DNA of 64,000 bases. It comes from Pseudohongiella sp. O18 (GTDB taxonomy: Bacteria > Pseudomonadota > Gammaproteobacteria > Pseudomonadales > Pseudohongiellaceae). Made by a program: the position numbers and the translations under genes. A model generated the notes under the pieces. That model made no database searches. It had not been told where the DNA came from and saw only the letters and a program-made list of their open reading frames with translations. The stretch lies in NCBI RefSeq assembly GCF_021729085.1, contig NZ_JAJSAR010000001.1:1116001-1180000 (forward strand), written 5' to 3'. This document shows, in pieces, positions 48,411 through 60,400 of this stretch (within the stretch, counting starts at the first letter, position 1; every line of letters begins with the position of its first letter).

Positions 48411-48953
48411 ATGCATAAAAACAGTCCAGAGGCCGGGTTCACAATCACCGAAATAGTTATTGTGATTGTTTTGGTGGGCATTATTGCAGCCCTGGGCATG
48501 TCCCGTATTCTCCGCTCAGACACTTACAATGCCATCATTGTCCGTGACCAGGTTGTATCATTGTCCCGCTCTGCACAGCAACGCGCCATTGGCCGCTCGG
48601 ATGTAGTCTTGACCCTGCGTCCCGTTGGCAGCAACCTGGAAGTTGAAGTCGAGGACGATAACGGCGTGATGCAGAGAGCTACTCTGGGCCTGGATAGTGT
48701 CTTGCTTAGCGCTGATGTGAACGAACTCGATAGCTGTGGCAGCACGACAGGCTCGACAACGTTAACAACTTCCAACGAACTGGTTTTTGAGTTTGATGAA
48801 TTGGGCGATCTGCTGCGCGGCGGGGTAACGGGTTCGCCTGGCTACCCGGTCACAGTGACAAACGGAGCTCGCTTATGCATCGACAACGATCCGCTCATGT
48901 CCGTTTGTTGGTCGACCTCCGGCTACGCCTATGTGGGGGACTGCATTGAATAA
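48411..48953 (+). CDS. mshC: Minor pilin MshC
   Basis: The 180-residue prepilin has the motif AG^FTITEIVIVIVLVGIIAA (Glu +5). The C-terminal part has two disulfide-type Cys pairs (NELDSCGST; LCID...CWSTSG; DCIE). It follows mshA and its terminator and is the first of the minor pilin genes, as in other msh loci. Its end overlaps the start of mshD. Confidence 0.85.
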   Translation: MHKNSPEAGFTITEIVIVIVLVGIIAALGMSRILRSDTYNAIIVRDQVVSLSRSAQQRAIGRSDVVLTLRPVGSNLEVEVEDDNGVMQRATLGLDSVLLSADVNELDSCGSTTGSTTLTTSNELVFEFDELGDLLRGGVTGSPGYPVTVTNGARLCIDNDPLMSVCWSTSGYAYVGDCIE

Positions 48954-49527
48954 CCATCCAGCCATAGCGCACCAGCGAGGTGTCACACTAATCGAGCTGA
49001 TCACCGTTATAGTCATTATGGGGGTGGCCTTGATAGGTGTGACTACAGCTATCTCATCAGCAGTGTCACGAAGCTCGGATGTCATGCTTGAAACACGGGC
49101 GCTGGCGCTTGCCCAGAGTTATCTGGACGAGATTCTGGCGCGGCGCTTTGATGAGAACTCCGCGCCGCGAGGTATCCCGCCGTGCAGGGCCAATTGCACA
49201 GCGGAGGGCAGTTTTGGGCCGGATGGAGGGGAGACTGGCCGCGAGGACTATGATGATGTGGATGATTACAACGGCCTCGACGAGGGTTACGAACAGCCTA
49301 ACCCGTTACGTGATGCTGAGGGTAATACCCGAGAAGGGTACGAAAATTTCAGGGTTCAGGTCTCAGTCCGCTATCTTGAGCTGGGCAGCGGGGGAACGGA
49401 GGAAAATCTGGCCAGTGAACCTAATGACCTGGACGATGAACAGGACGCTAAATTAATCACGGTCACTGTCAGCCATGTGAGTCGTCCAGAAGGGTGGGAT
49501 TACAGCGCCTACAAGGCTAACTTCTAA
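48946..49527 (+). CDS. mshD: Minor pilin MshD
   Basis: The prepilin motif RG^VTLIELITVIVIMG (Val +1, Glu +5) identifies it. I chose the TTG at 48946 because GGGGGA (48935-48940) lies 5 bases upstream; an in-frame ATG at 48931 would put the ribosome site inside the gene. The overlap with mshC (stop at 48951-48953) implies coupling. The acidic, repeat-poor middle (DYDDVDDYNG) is notable. Confidence 0.82.
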   Translation: MNNHPAIAHQRGVTLIELITVIVIMGVALIGVTTAISSAVSRSSDVMLETRALALAQSYLDEILARRFDENSAPRGIPPCRANCTAEGSFGPDGGETGREDYDDVDDYNGLDEGYEQPNPLRDAEGNTREGYENFRVQVSVRYLELGSGGTEENLASEPNDLDDEQDAKLITVTVSHVSRPEGWDYSAYKANF

Positions 49528-49528
49528 T

Positions 49529-50389
49529 ATGAATACTTACCGAAACAGAAGCCAAGGCATCAGCTCATCACGAGGTTTTACGCTTATTGAACTCGTGATC
49601 ACCCTCGTTGTCTCCGCGATTCTGGCTATCGGAATCGTTGGTTATATCGGAGATGCAGTGGAAGGTTTCTCGGCAGCGGGCAATCGCAATAAACTGGCGA
49701 CCTCAGGCAGAAGCGTAATCGACCGCTTGACCCTGGAAATGCATAACGCAGTACCCAATAGCATTCGAGCTTCAACAGCCCAAGGCACTGGCGACCAATG
49801 TCTTGAGTTTGTCCCATTTATCGGTGCCTCAAGTTACCGCGATGCGCCATTTACCGGCAGTGGCGCTGCCGAATTCGAAGCGATCGACTTCAATCCGGCG
49901 TTAACACTAGCATCTCCGGCCGGGCGCTACGCCGTCATTTACCCTATTAGCACTCAGGCTTTGTATGACGGAGGCTCACCCGGGCCACGCGCGTTAATTG
50001 ACGAAATCGAAGACACCGGTGGCAATGATGGAATAGTCACGGTTCGACTTGACGCACCGCATCGTTTCTCTCGTCGCTCTCCAGTAGACCGCTTCTACGT
50101 CGCTGAGCAACCAGTGAGTTTTTGTGTGGAAGGCGGGCGCCTGTTCCGCTACGAAAATTATGGTTTTCAGTCCAGCCAATGCACGCCGGATACCGTCTCC
50201 TGCTTACCTGAGACGGCGCCTGATCGCACGCTTATCAGTCTGAGTATCGATAACGCAACGTTGACAGCGTTTGAAATCATGCCTGAGACATTACGTCGAA
50301 ACGCCATTATTGCGATTGATTTGAATTTTAGTGACTCAGGTGATGACGTGCGGATAAAACACGAGGTGTTGACGCGAAATGTACCCTGA
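49529..50389 (+). CDS. mshO: Minor pilin MshO
   Basis: The 286-residue prepilin has RG^FTLIELVITLVVSAILAIG (Glu +5) and several Cys residues near the C terminus (SQCTPDTVSCLPE). It is the largest minor pilin in the locus, as expected for MshO. Its last 11 bases overlap the start of mshP. Confidence 0.85.
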   Translation: MNTYRNRSQGISSSRGFTLIELVITLVVSAILAIGIVGYIGDAVEGFSAAGNRNKLATSGRSVIDRLTLEMHNAVPNSIRASTAQGTGDQCLEFVPFIGASSYRDAPFTGSGAAEFEAIDFNPALTLASPAGRYAVIYPISTQALYDGGSPGPRALIDEIEDTGGNDGIVTVRLDAPHRFSRRSPVDRFYVAEQPVSFCVEGGRLFRYENYGFQSSQCTPDTVSCLPETAPDRTLISLSIDNATLTAFEIMPETLRRNAIIAIDLNFSDSGDDVRIKHEVLTRNVP

Positions 50390-50885
50390 TCATCACATAC
50401 AACTTTGGGTAACGAGCAAAACAGGACGAGCAACTGGGCTAGTGCACGGGCGCCCGCTGAAGCCATTTCCTTATAAGCAGCGGGGCATTGGTCTGCCTGC
50501 CGCGATTTTTGTTATTACCTTGATGGCCGTGATTGCGGTCAGTATCAACTACCTGGTCTCGCAAAATGCTGAAACCTTCGAAGAAGAAAACCGCCTTACA
50601 CGCGCCTTTTACGCGGCAGAATCAGGGGCTGGCTTCGCAATGAATGCCCTGTTCCCACCAGAAGAGTTTCCCAACTACGACACCACTGCGATATGCCCGG
50701 AAAATGCCGGGAGCCCGCGCGAGTACGATTTTGAGGCTGATGGCCTGTCAGCTTGCAGTGCCGCAGTCAGCTGCGTAACCGACGCGACAGTGGATGGTCG
50801 GGATTATTTCACCATCACCAGTGTCGGCAGTTGCGGGGATGTAACCCGCACTGTGCGGGTTCGCACCAGCTTTGATGCCGATTAA
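50379..50885 (+). CDS. mshP: Minor pilin-like protein MshP
   Basis: The 168-residue protein has a prepilin-like RGIGLPAAIFVITLMAVIAV, but the +5 Glu is replaced by Ala. That is typical of MshP and the PilX/GspK group that sits at the pilus tip. The region around FYAAESGAGFAMN is also shared with PilX-type proteins. The first 35 residues before the cleavage site are long, so a GTG near 50442 could be the true start. Confidence 0.8.
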   Translation: MYPDHHIQLWVTSKTGRATGLVHGRPLKPFPYKQRGIGLPAAIFVITLMAVIAVSINYLVSQNAETFEEENRLTRAFYAAESGAGFAMNALFPPEEFPNYDTTAICPENAGSPREYDFEADGLSACSAAVSCVTDATVDGRDYFTITSVGSCGDVTRTVRVRTSFDAD

Positions 50886-50915
50886 GCTGTTGCTAAATCA
50901 AGGCATCAAAACGTA

Positions 50916-51209
50916 CTAGATTGCACCAACGGCAACAAAGATGGCGAGTACCACGAGTATCGTCAATACTGCAGTAACGCTGTAAGTGACAGCATTGCTG
51001 GGCCCTACATGGCAGCGGTATGGGTCCAGTTGCCGGGTGTGGTCACTGTCGCGCTGAGCGATGTCGCGTTGCAGGCGGATTTTGAAGTTGTCGAACTTCT
51101 CAACGAGTTGCCAGCCCGCCTGAGCTTCTTCGTGCAGGGTCTGTTTCAGATTGGCGGGTTTGGCAAAGTAGGGAACGGTCGATTGAATGACTTTGTATTC
51201 CAGGTCCAT
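50916..51209 (-). CDS. Small DUF4177-like membrane protein inside the msh locus
   Basis: The 97-residue product begins MDLEYKVIQSTVPYF and has EEAQAGWQLVEKFDNF, the pattern of small DUF4177-type proteins, followed by a C-terminal membrane segment (VTAVLTILVVLAIFVAVGAI). The function is unknown. It runs against the operon, in the 526 bases between mshP and mshQ. Confidence 0.6.
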   Translation of the reverse strand: MDLEYKVIQSTVPYFAKPANLKQTLHEEAQAGWQLVEKFDNFKIRLQRDIAQRDSDHTRQLDPYRCHVGPSNAVTYSVTAVLTILVVLAIFVAVGAI

Positions 51210-51411
51210 GGTCGTCTCCGCAGCCGTTGAGGATTTTGTAAATCAATTTTGTGGCCAGCCGGTCTATTATGCAACGACTCGTGCGGCTAGAGTGGGACAA
51301 ATTGGGGCATTTTTGTGGGCCGAAAGATACGACAGATCTGAATTAAGCCGCCATATTAGATAGAATGTGTAAGTTGATAATAATGCATTATTTATTCAGG
51401 TGTGACCTCCA

Positions 51412-54400
51412 ATGCGAGACCAGCGGCTAACGCGGCCTCCACATACAAGCAAGGCCCCTGACTGTCGTCGGGGTAAATCTGCTGGCCGACAGATGCTCGG
51501 CTGGGGCGCACGCCTGCTCGCAGCTGTTGCTGCTGGCACTATGGGAGTCAGCCTGGTGATCGCCCAGACACCAGGGCCGCTGCCCGTTATCGGCACCGGC
51601 GGCAACACTATTCAACAGGTCACTTCACCACTTTTTGGCACCGGCGGAAATTCCCAATATACCCAGGGCGCCTATCGTGTACATGTATTTACTGGTAGCG
51701 GCACATTCACGCCGCCTCAAGGTCTGACGCAGCTTGATGTGCTGATTGTAGGCGGTGGCGGTGGTGGTGGTGGCTTCCGTGACGGTGGCGGCGGCGGCGG
51801 TGCCGGCGGTTTGCGCTGGGAAACCGGCGTGACAGTCAATCAGTCAAGCTACAATATTGTCGTCGGCCCCGGTGGTGCTGGAGGCAATAATACCAACACT
51901 GCCTCTGGCGACGGCCAGGCGGGTGGCAATTCCTCGTTCGGCGCCCTGACAGCCACCGGTGGTGGCGGTGGTGGTCGTGGTGATGGTAGTGCAACCACGT
52001 CGGCTGGCAAAAACGGCGGTTCGGGCGGTGGCGGCGGTTCAACCAACCAGAACAATAACCCCAGAGCGGGCGGTTTGGGCACGTCGGGTCAGGGTAATAA
52101 TGGTGGTCAATCCAATACAAGCTCCAATAATAACAACCAGGCTGCCGGCGGTGGTGGCGGTGCCGGTGCGGCAGGTGCTGCCGGTAGCAATGGCGCAGCA
52201 GGTAACGGTGGTATAGGTCAGGACTTCAGCGCTCAGTTTGGCACGGGTGTAGGCGCCAGCGGCTGGTTCGCGGGCGGTGGTGGTGGTGGCAAGCGGAATA
52301 GTCAGTCTGCAGGTACCGGTGGTCAGGGCGGCGGTGGTAATGGTAATAACCAAAATGGCGGCGGCAGCGCTGGACAGGCCAATACCGGCGGTGGTGGTGG
52401 CGGCGGTGGTGGTGTAGGCACGTTTAACGGCCAAAACGGTGGCAGCGGTATAGTTATCGTGCGCTACATTCCACCCACAGAGAATTTCGTTGTTCACAGC
52501 TTTACCTCCAGTGGAACATTCGTCCCGCCACCAGGCGTCAGTTCCGTAGACGTGCTGACTGTCGCCGGTGGTGGTGGCGGTGGTACCTCGCGGGGATTTG
52601 GCACGGCGGGCGCCGGTGGTGGTGGCGCGGGTGGTCTGGTATACCGAACCGGATTTGCCGTGTCCGGTTCCGTGCCAGTTACTGTCGGTGCTGGCGGTGC
52701 GGCAGGCGCAGGCGCTGCCAACCAGAGCGGGGGTAATGGCGGCAATTCTACGTTTGGTTCATTAACTGCTCTCGGTGGCGGTGGTGGTATTGGCGGCAAT
52801 GGTCAGGGTAACGCCGGTGGTTCGGGTGGCGGATCCCGGGGTGCTGCAGGTGGTCTGGCGCAACAACCAGGGGCAGCGACGACGGGTAGTGGATCGGCCG
52901 GCGGCACCAGTGGTGGTTCTCCTGGGGGCGCTGCTGCCACAGGCGGTGGTGGTGCGGGCGGCGCCGGCCAGAACCTGGCGGGTACCAGCGGCGAAACGGG
53001 CGGCAACGGTGGCGTCGGTCTGTCTTATAACATCAGCGGCACATCAACCTTCTATGCCGGAGGTGGTGGTGGTGGTGCAGCGCAAAACCTTGCGGCCGGC
53101 GGCACCGGCGGTAATGGCGGCGGTGGTAATGGTGGTAACGACGCTACGCCCCCAACTGCGGGTACCGCCAACCGTGGTGGCGGTGGTGGTGGTGGTAATA
53201 ACTCTGTAGACGGTGCGGCTGGTGGCAGCGGTATTGTGATCGTTCGTTACCGACCGCCGAGCGCTTCAATCACCACGCAGCCGTCAACATCAGCCATCAG
53301 TGCTACGCCCTTCAATCAGCCAGCCGTGGTCACGCTGCTGGATGCCAGCGGCAATCCTGTCGTGGGCAGGAATGTCACAGCGAATATTGAGACTGGTGGT
53401 GGTACGCTTGGCGGCACCACTACGGTGGCGACCAATGGCTCGGGTCAGGCAGTGTTTACCGATTTGACCATCACGGGCTCGGCGGGCGTTCGAACGCTTG
53501 GATTTACCCCAACCGGCACCAATACAAAGTTGATATCGAACAACGTCACTTTGATCTCCTATCACTTTGAGATTTCGCACCAGACGAGCAATGGGCGTTG
53601 TAGTGCGTTTACACCCATCACCATCAGCGTTGTCGACTCCAACAATAATCCGGTCACCAACTTTGCCGGTACCTTCACCCTCAACAACAGCTCTGTGGGC
53701 AGTTACGCGCTTGCCGCTGGTCAGCAGGGATCAGTAAACGACGCGACGCTGAATGATGGTCAGGCCCAGGTAACCATGGTTGCCGGCAACAATGGCAGCA
53801 TTGTGGTCAATTTCTCTACCAGTGTGGTTCAGACCTATCAGTTCAATGCCAGTGCGGGCTCTATTGGAACGCAGAACTATGCCATATCATTGACCATTGA
53901 GGATTGTGCGTTCCGTATTTTCCACGATGGTGCGAGCAGCGCCTGCACGGTTGAACCGATTACCATTCGTGTCGTTACCGCATCAGGTACCACAGTGGCA
54001 GGTTATACAGGCAGTGTGAATATAAGCACAGCAGGAGTTACCGGAGGCAACTGGAGTAAAACCAGCACAGCCAGCGATGCGCTGGGAACCTTGACACCCG
54101 GCACAGCGAATACCGGTGCCGCCTCGTACACGTTTGTCGCCGCAGATAACGGCGAGATTATTCTAAACTTTCAGAACAACAGCATAGAGACGGTCAATTT
54201 TAATATTGTGGCGGCGAATGTGTCGCAACCGTCTGGCCAGTACGATCCGAATTTAACCAATACCGCCTGTACGTTTCGGGTAACGCATAGCGGCAGCTCG
54301 GACGTCTGTTCCATTGAGCAGATAACCCTGACGCTGGTCAACAATGTTGGTACACAGATCACCAACTACACTGGCACTGTCAATTTGAGCACCAGTACCG

Positions 54401-57400
54401 GCTTTGGTACCTGGGTTGATATAGGGCAGAGCGATGGCAGCCTGGTCGATCCGGTAAACGAAGACGGTAATGCCACTTACGCGTTTCAGGCGTCGGACAA
54501 CGGCCAGATTGTCCTTGGGTTCCGGCATAGCTCCAATACCGGACCAGTCAATATCAATGTCTCTGATGGCGTCTCGCTGGATCCCCGCAGCTCTGCGAAC
54601 ATGTACGACCAGAACATCCAGATTGCGCTGTGTACTTTTGAAATCTCCCATGGATCGGCGGCCAACGCCTGCGAAATCACGCCAGTCACCTTTACGGTAC
54701 GTGACAGTAGCAACAACATTGCGACCGACTATATCGGAACCATGCGGATCAGTAACAACACCAATGCAGGTGACTGGTTGCTGTCCGGCACTGCCGAAGG
54801 CTCCATCACTGCACCATCCGGCGTCAATACCGGCATCGCAGACTATACGTTTGATGTGGATGATCAGGGACAGGTCATTTTGAATTTTACCAGCACGATA
54901 ACCGGCATTATCAATTTCGATGTCGAGGACGGATTGATAGTCGAAAATGGGGCATTTGACCCCAACCTGTTTTATAGTGGCTGTTTTCCATCAATATTTG
55001 ATGGCGCCCAGTGTACCAACCCCGGTACCTCAACATCGGTAAGTATCCCTGCTACAAACACCCAGGCATCACTTAAATCGCGGATGGTGCTGATGGCCAC
55101 CATGCAGATTGGTGATTCCAGCCCGGGCACCTCCGCGACGTTTGCAGGTGTGCCCATGACGCGTGTAATTCGTGTTGAGAATGATGACCAGGCGCTGGGC
55201 GTTACGACGGAGATCTGGGCCATTTTTGACGCCGATCTGCCATCGGCAGCGGGATCTTACGCTGGCGTATTTAGTGGGGGGGTAAATAATCCTTCCATCT
55301 GTATGATATCGGTTACCGGTGTCGAGCAGGGTATACCTATCCCCGCGGCGACTCCCAGCCAGGGGCCAGTTAACGGCAATACCTACACTGGCCCCTTTGT
55401 TAATGGCCAGCATACGGTCTCATCAGGTATCACCACGGATACGAATAACTCCTTTGTCTTTAGCGTGGTAGCCAACGATACCATTCTGTTTAACAGCTTC
55501 AACTCCTGGTTCTTCCGACCCTCTCAACCACTGTCGACCTTGAGCGGAATTTGGGGAGGGTACATCTCGAGTGGCAGCCCGCCCTTCAGGGAGGCGCCTA
55601 CACAGTCACGGCCGAACCAGGCGCCGGTGGGAGACGATGATCCGAGGGGTGCGTCGGCGGGCTCAGCCGGTGTGTTGAGTGCCGCCGGTTTTATCGAAGT
55701 GGTCGAGCCCTTTGAGGGCTTCAGCTTCCAGGGCCCGACCATGAACGCGATGGCGGTGGCAGCATTCCGGCCATTGATCAACGGGGAGCCGCTGGCTGAC
55801 GACTACGTGCCCGTCACACTATACGAAACCTACTCAGGCTCCATGTCCTATGTCGCACTGGGTAACTCCATGAGGCTCAATGGGTCGAGAGCTGACCTGG
55901 TTCCCGATCCCTCTGTGGATTGTACTTTCGTTGCCGAGGGTACCGGCACTACAGGTACGCTTTCCCTGCCCGCAGGCTCTACCGTGACAGCAGCCTATCT
56001 CTACTGGATGGCCTCAGGCGACGAGGAAGATGCTGATAATCAGGTGTCATTCGGTCCTGACGGTAGCGAAGTTGCGGTGGTTGCAGACCAGATGTTCCAG
56101 GCGGTCAATGTGACTGCCGTGGATGCCGGCTTCTTTGCCGGTTATGCGGAAGTGACCTCGCTGGTCTCGGGATCGGGAACCTACCGGGTCAAGGACCTGG
56201 CTGTGCAAAATGGTGGCGTGTGGGATGATAACGGTACCTGCGCTGGTGGATGGGCCATGATTGTAGTTTATGAACATCCGGACGAGCGTTTGCGTGTGCT
56301 GAACCTGTTCCATGGACTGCAGCCCTTTCAGTATTCGGCATTCACACTGGTGCCGCGTAACTTCCGTATGGCTACTTATGATTTTGCTGAAATATTACCT
56401 AATGGTCAGGTAACCCACATTACTCTGGAAGGCGACGAGCAGCTATCCACGGGGGATGAATCTCTGGGAATACAGACAGCGCCCAACGCGACAACATTCA
56501 GTTCGTTGCCGAACAGCTTCAATACATCAAGCAATGAATTTAACTCAACCGTGACGCGACCGATTTACGCGGTTGGCGGAACCGGATTTTTTGAATTCCA
56601 GTCCACAGCAGGCATTAATGGCGATGGCTACCAGATCGACTTCCCAGGGCCTGACGCACAGGAATCGGGGCGCAGCGGTAATCAGATTGGCTCAACCTGG
56701 GGTATTGACGTTGATACACACTATCTCAGTCCCACCGTATTGCAGAACTTCTCTCAGCCAAACGCCGAGGCTGAGGAAATCACCACGCGTTATAGCGCAG
56801 GCCAGGACGTCGTGCTGCTGGTCTCCGAGGTTATCAGTGTCACCAACTTCCCGATCGCGGATATGGAAGTGTTCCTGTCGCAAAGCGGTACACTCAAAGT
56901 CAATGGAACCGCGAATTACCAGGTGACCGTTACCAATAATGGCAATGGGTCGGTATCCGGTGGTGATGCCAATGGTGAAGTCACCGTCGCCATGAGGCTG
57001 CCGGCAGGCATGAGTTTTACCTCAACAGGCGCGGTTAGTGGCACAGGCTGGACCTGTAGTGTTACGTTGTCACCAGGCGCATTCACATGTACCTATGATA
57101 TCGCCACGACCTATTCCGGCGGGCAACTGCCCTCCGGTAGCAGTTTGCCAGTTATCAACATCAACGCTCAGATCGGCAGTCCCACAGACTTCCCACTGCT
57201 GGATAACACCACACCTGTCGTTGTAAGGATGCAGCACACCGGCGGTAACTGTACTGCGGAAGCCAACGGTTATATCCCCGACCCGGAAAGTTGTGATCGA
57301 GCACCGCAGTTTGATAACCGAAACGACCTGCAGGGTGGCGTGATTGACATCGATGACCTGAATCAGAAGTCATCCAGCAACAATAATGTGGATCGCGTTG

Positions 57401-60400
57401 TAAGTTCCATTCGTGGCCTCGAAACCAATCTGCGCATGCAGAAGTCTGTAATCGGCACGCTTGAGACCGGACAAACAGGCCAGTACCAGCTGATTGTTAC
57501 CAACCTGGGGCCGGATCCCACATCAGCGACAATCACGGTGACAGACAGTCAACCAACTGGTGTTCAATTTACGAGTGCGTCAGGTGTGGGCTGGACCTGT
57601 GGCACGGTAAGTCCGACCCTCAGTTGCACCTATGCAGGGTCGCTGGCAGTCAATGCCAGCGCGACCATTCTGTTGAATGTTGATGTAGTGGGCGGTCAGG
57701 GCTTTAACGTAACGAATACGGCGCAAGTCAGTATCGGTACCGGAAACTTCGATACCGTGCCCAGCAACAATGCCGCAACTGATATCACCACGATTGTGGG
57801 ACCACCAGTAGCTTCACAAGAGCGATTCCTGCTGTCAGTGTCGACCCCGGCGAATTCGACAAGTATTGGTGGGCTTGGACCGTTCGAGAATCACGACCTG
57901 ATTATCTACGACCCGGCGACGGATCAGGCCACAATGTTTTTTGATGACAGCCTGGTCAATAGTGGACGAATCGATGACATTAATGCGGTGCACTTGCTCA
58001 AAAATGGTCATCTGATTCTTTCAGCCAATGGTTCCAGCACGATTGGCAGCAATAACCTGGCCTTTGGTCCGTCTGACCTGGTGCGATACGACCCTATTCT
58101 CGATCAGGCGACCCTGTTCCTGGATGGTGACACTGTTTTTGCGGATCCCAATAACACCAATATCAATGGTGTGTACGTGATGGATGACTGCAGCGCCAAC
58201 AATAATAATGAAAGCTGTAGTGTACTGTTCACTACCACTACAGGTGGAGTTGCCGGTACCAATAACCTGGCATTTACCAGCTCGGATATTGTCATTTACT
58301 ATCGTTCCGGTCCTCTGGCTGGACAGGCAGCGATATACCTTGAAGGCAGTGATTCGGATGTATTTGGTGCAACCGAAGGCAACGGCAATGTAAACGTAGA
58401 TGCGTTTTACCTTCGTGTTGATCCAAACAATCCCAGTGGTGTGATCGATACCTTTGTGCTTTCGGCTGACAACGCGACCGCTGTCATTGGCGAAGGCCTT
58501 GATCCGGTAACGGGTACCTTATTCACGCGAGATGATGTCACGGAGCTTGATAGAACGGCAGGTGAGACACAGAATCTTTTTGTGGGTGACGAGCAACTCG
58601 GCGTTTTTGAGACCTCGAACAATAACCGTCGCCTGGATGCTTTGCACCTGATCGAAGATGGCTATATCGGGCACTTCAGGGTTCGACAGGACCAGGGCGG
58701 CAGTGTGTGTGAAGCGGGCGTCATTCGCATCAGCAAGCACGACGGTCTGACCCATAATCTTGATACAGACTATTACGGGTCGGTACGCATCAGCACCAGC
58801 ACAAACTACGGTACCTGGCAATTGCAGACCGGGAATGGCACTTTCACTGACCTGGGTAACGGTGATGCCCGTTACACGTTCGCTTCATCAGATGGCGGTG
58901 AGGTAGTGCTGCGACTGCTGCACGACCAGGCAAATACCGTCAATGTAAACGTTACCAACGGGATTGCGACCGAACTGGCGGGCAGTGAAGACCCCAACTT
59001 TACATTCAATGATGTCCTGACCCCCATTACCTGGTTCGATACCTTCACCACGTCTGCGTTCACAAACAATGAGGGTAGCCGCAACTGGTCTGGCGCGTGG
59101 ACAGAAGTTGACGGAGTGTCTGGGACAGTTGGCAGTGGAGCAGGTCCGGGAACCGGTAATATCCAGGTCATTACGGCCACTGGACGCCTGCGTCTGACCA
59201 GCAGTGTAGCAGCAAATAACAACAGCATTTCACCGTCACTGACTCGCGTGTTTGACCTGGACGCAGTGCCTTTCAGCGAAGATGTGTTCCTGAATTTGCG
59301 GTACGGACACACGGCGCTTGCTGCCAGTGACTCACTGGTCGTCGAGGCCCGAGGGTCATCCAGCGACCCCTGGTTGTTGGTCAACAATTTCACAAACATC
59401 ACGGCCAACCAGGCCAACTCGTCAATTCCAGTGTCGTACAACCTGAGCACGATTCTGGGTAATGGTTCCCAGAGCTTCTCTGCCACCTCGCAGGTCCGCT
59501 TCCGCGTAAACAGTGGATACGAGCTGGAACGCTACTTCTATGTGGATCAGATCGAGATAGCGACCGCAACTAACGAGTGTGGCTACACAGGCACGGGTTC
59601 GCTGGACCACTACGCTATTTCTCACTCGGGCTTTGGTATCTCCTGTGTTGGATCGACCATCACTATAACAGCGCATGACTCGCAGGATGATCCGATTGAT
59701 GCGGGCGGTGAAACGATAAACCTGAGCATCGCGCCTGCCAAAGGCGTCTGGGCTCGTGTATTGTCTGGCGCCGGTGCACTCACCAGTATTGCTTCACAGA
59801 CCGATAATGGTGTCGCGTCGTACACATTTGCACCTGGAGAACAAAGTGTATCCCTGCTTTTGAACTACACGGTACCAGCAGGTGCCTCGCAGCCGGTCAA
59901 TATCAACGTGCAGGGTGTAACCAGTACCAAAACAGAGATTGAGGATCCAACCCTGCAGATATCTGAAGCCGGCTTGCGTTTTTACAATGAGACTCAGTCA
60001 AACGAAACCATTCCGTATCAGATCGCAGGTAAGCCTTCCAACGTGAACCCGCTGGCGCAAATACTGACTTTGCAGGGTGTTCGCAGCTCGGATGACAATC
60101 CGCAGCAGTGTGTGCCGCTGTTCGATGCGGGCCAGACCCTGACAATTGGCGTGGCCGCAGAATGTAAGAACCCGGGCAGCTGTCAGGCTGGAGAGTCGTT
60201 CAGCGTTAATGGTGAAACTGTTTCCCTGGTAAACGATAACAGCACCGACGGAGCTACAACCTACACTGATATCGACTTGAATTTTGTCACGCAATCCAGT
60301 GGTGCACCGGGTGCTACACTGGTGCTGAATTACTCCGATGTTGGTGTAATGCAGTTGCACGGTCGTTTCGACATTCCGTTTGGTTTCTTTGGTACGCCAT

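Noticed and set aside
51739-53220. CRISPR-like or tandem-repeat appearance in the glycine tracts
   Set aside because: The repetition comes from glycine codons inside one open reading frame; there are no spacer/direct-repeat units of constant length.
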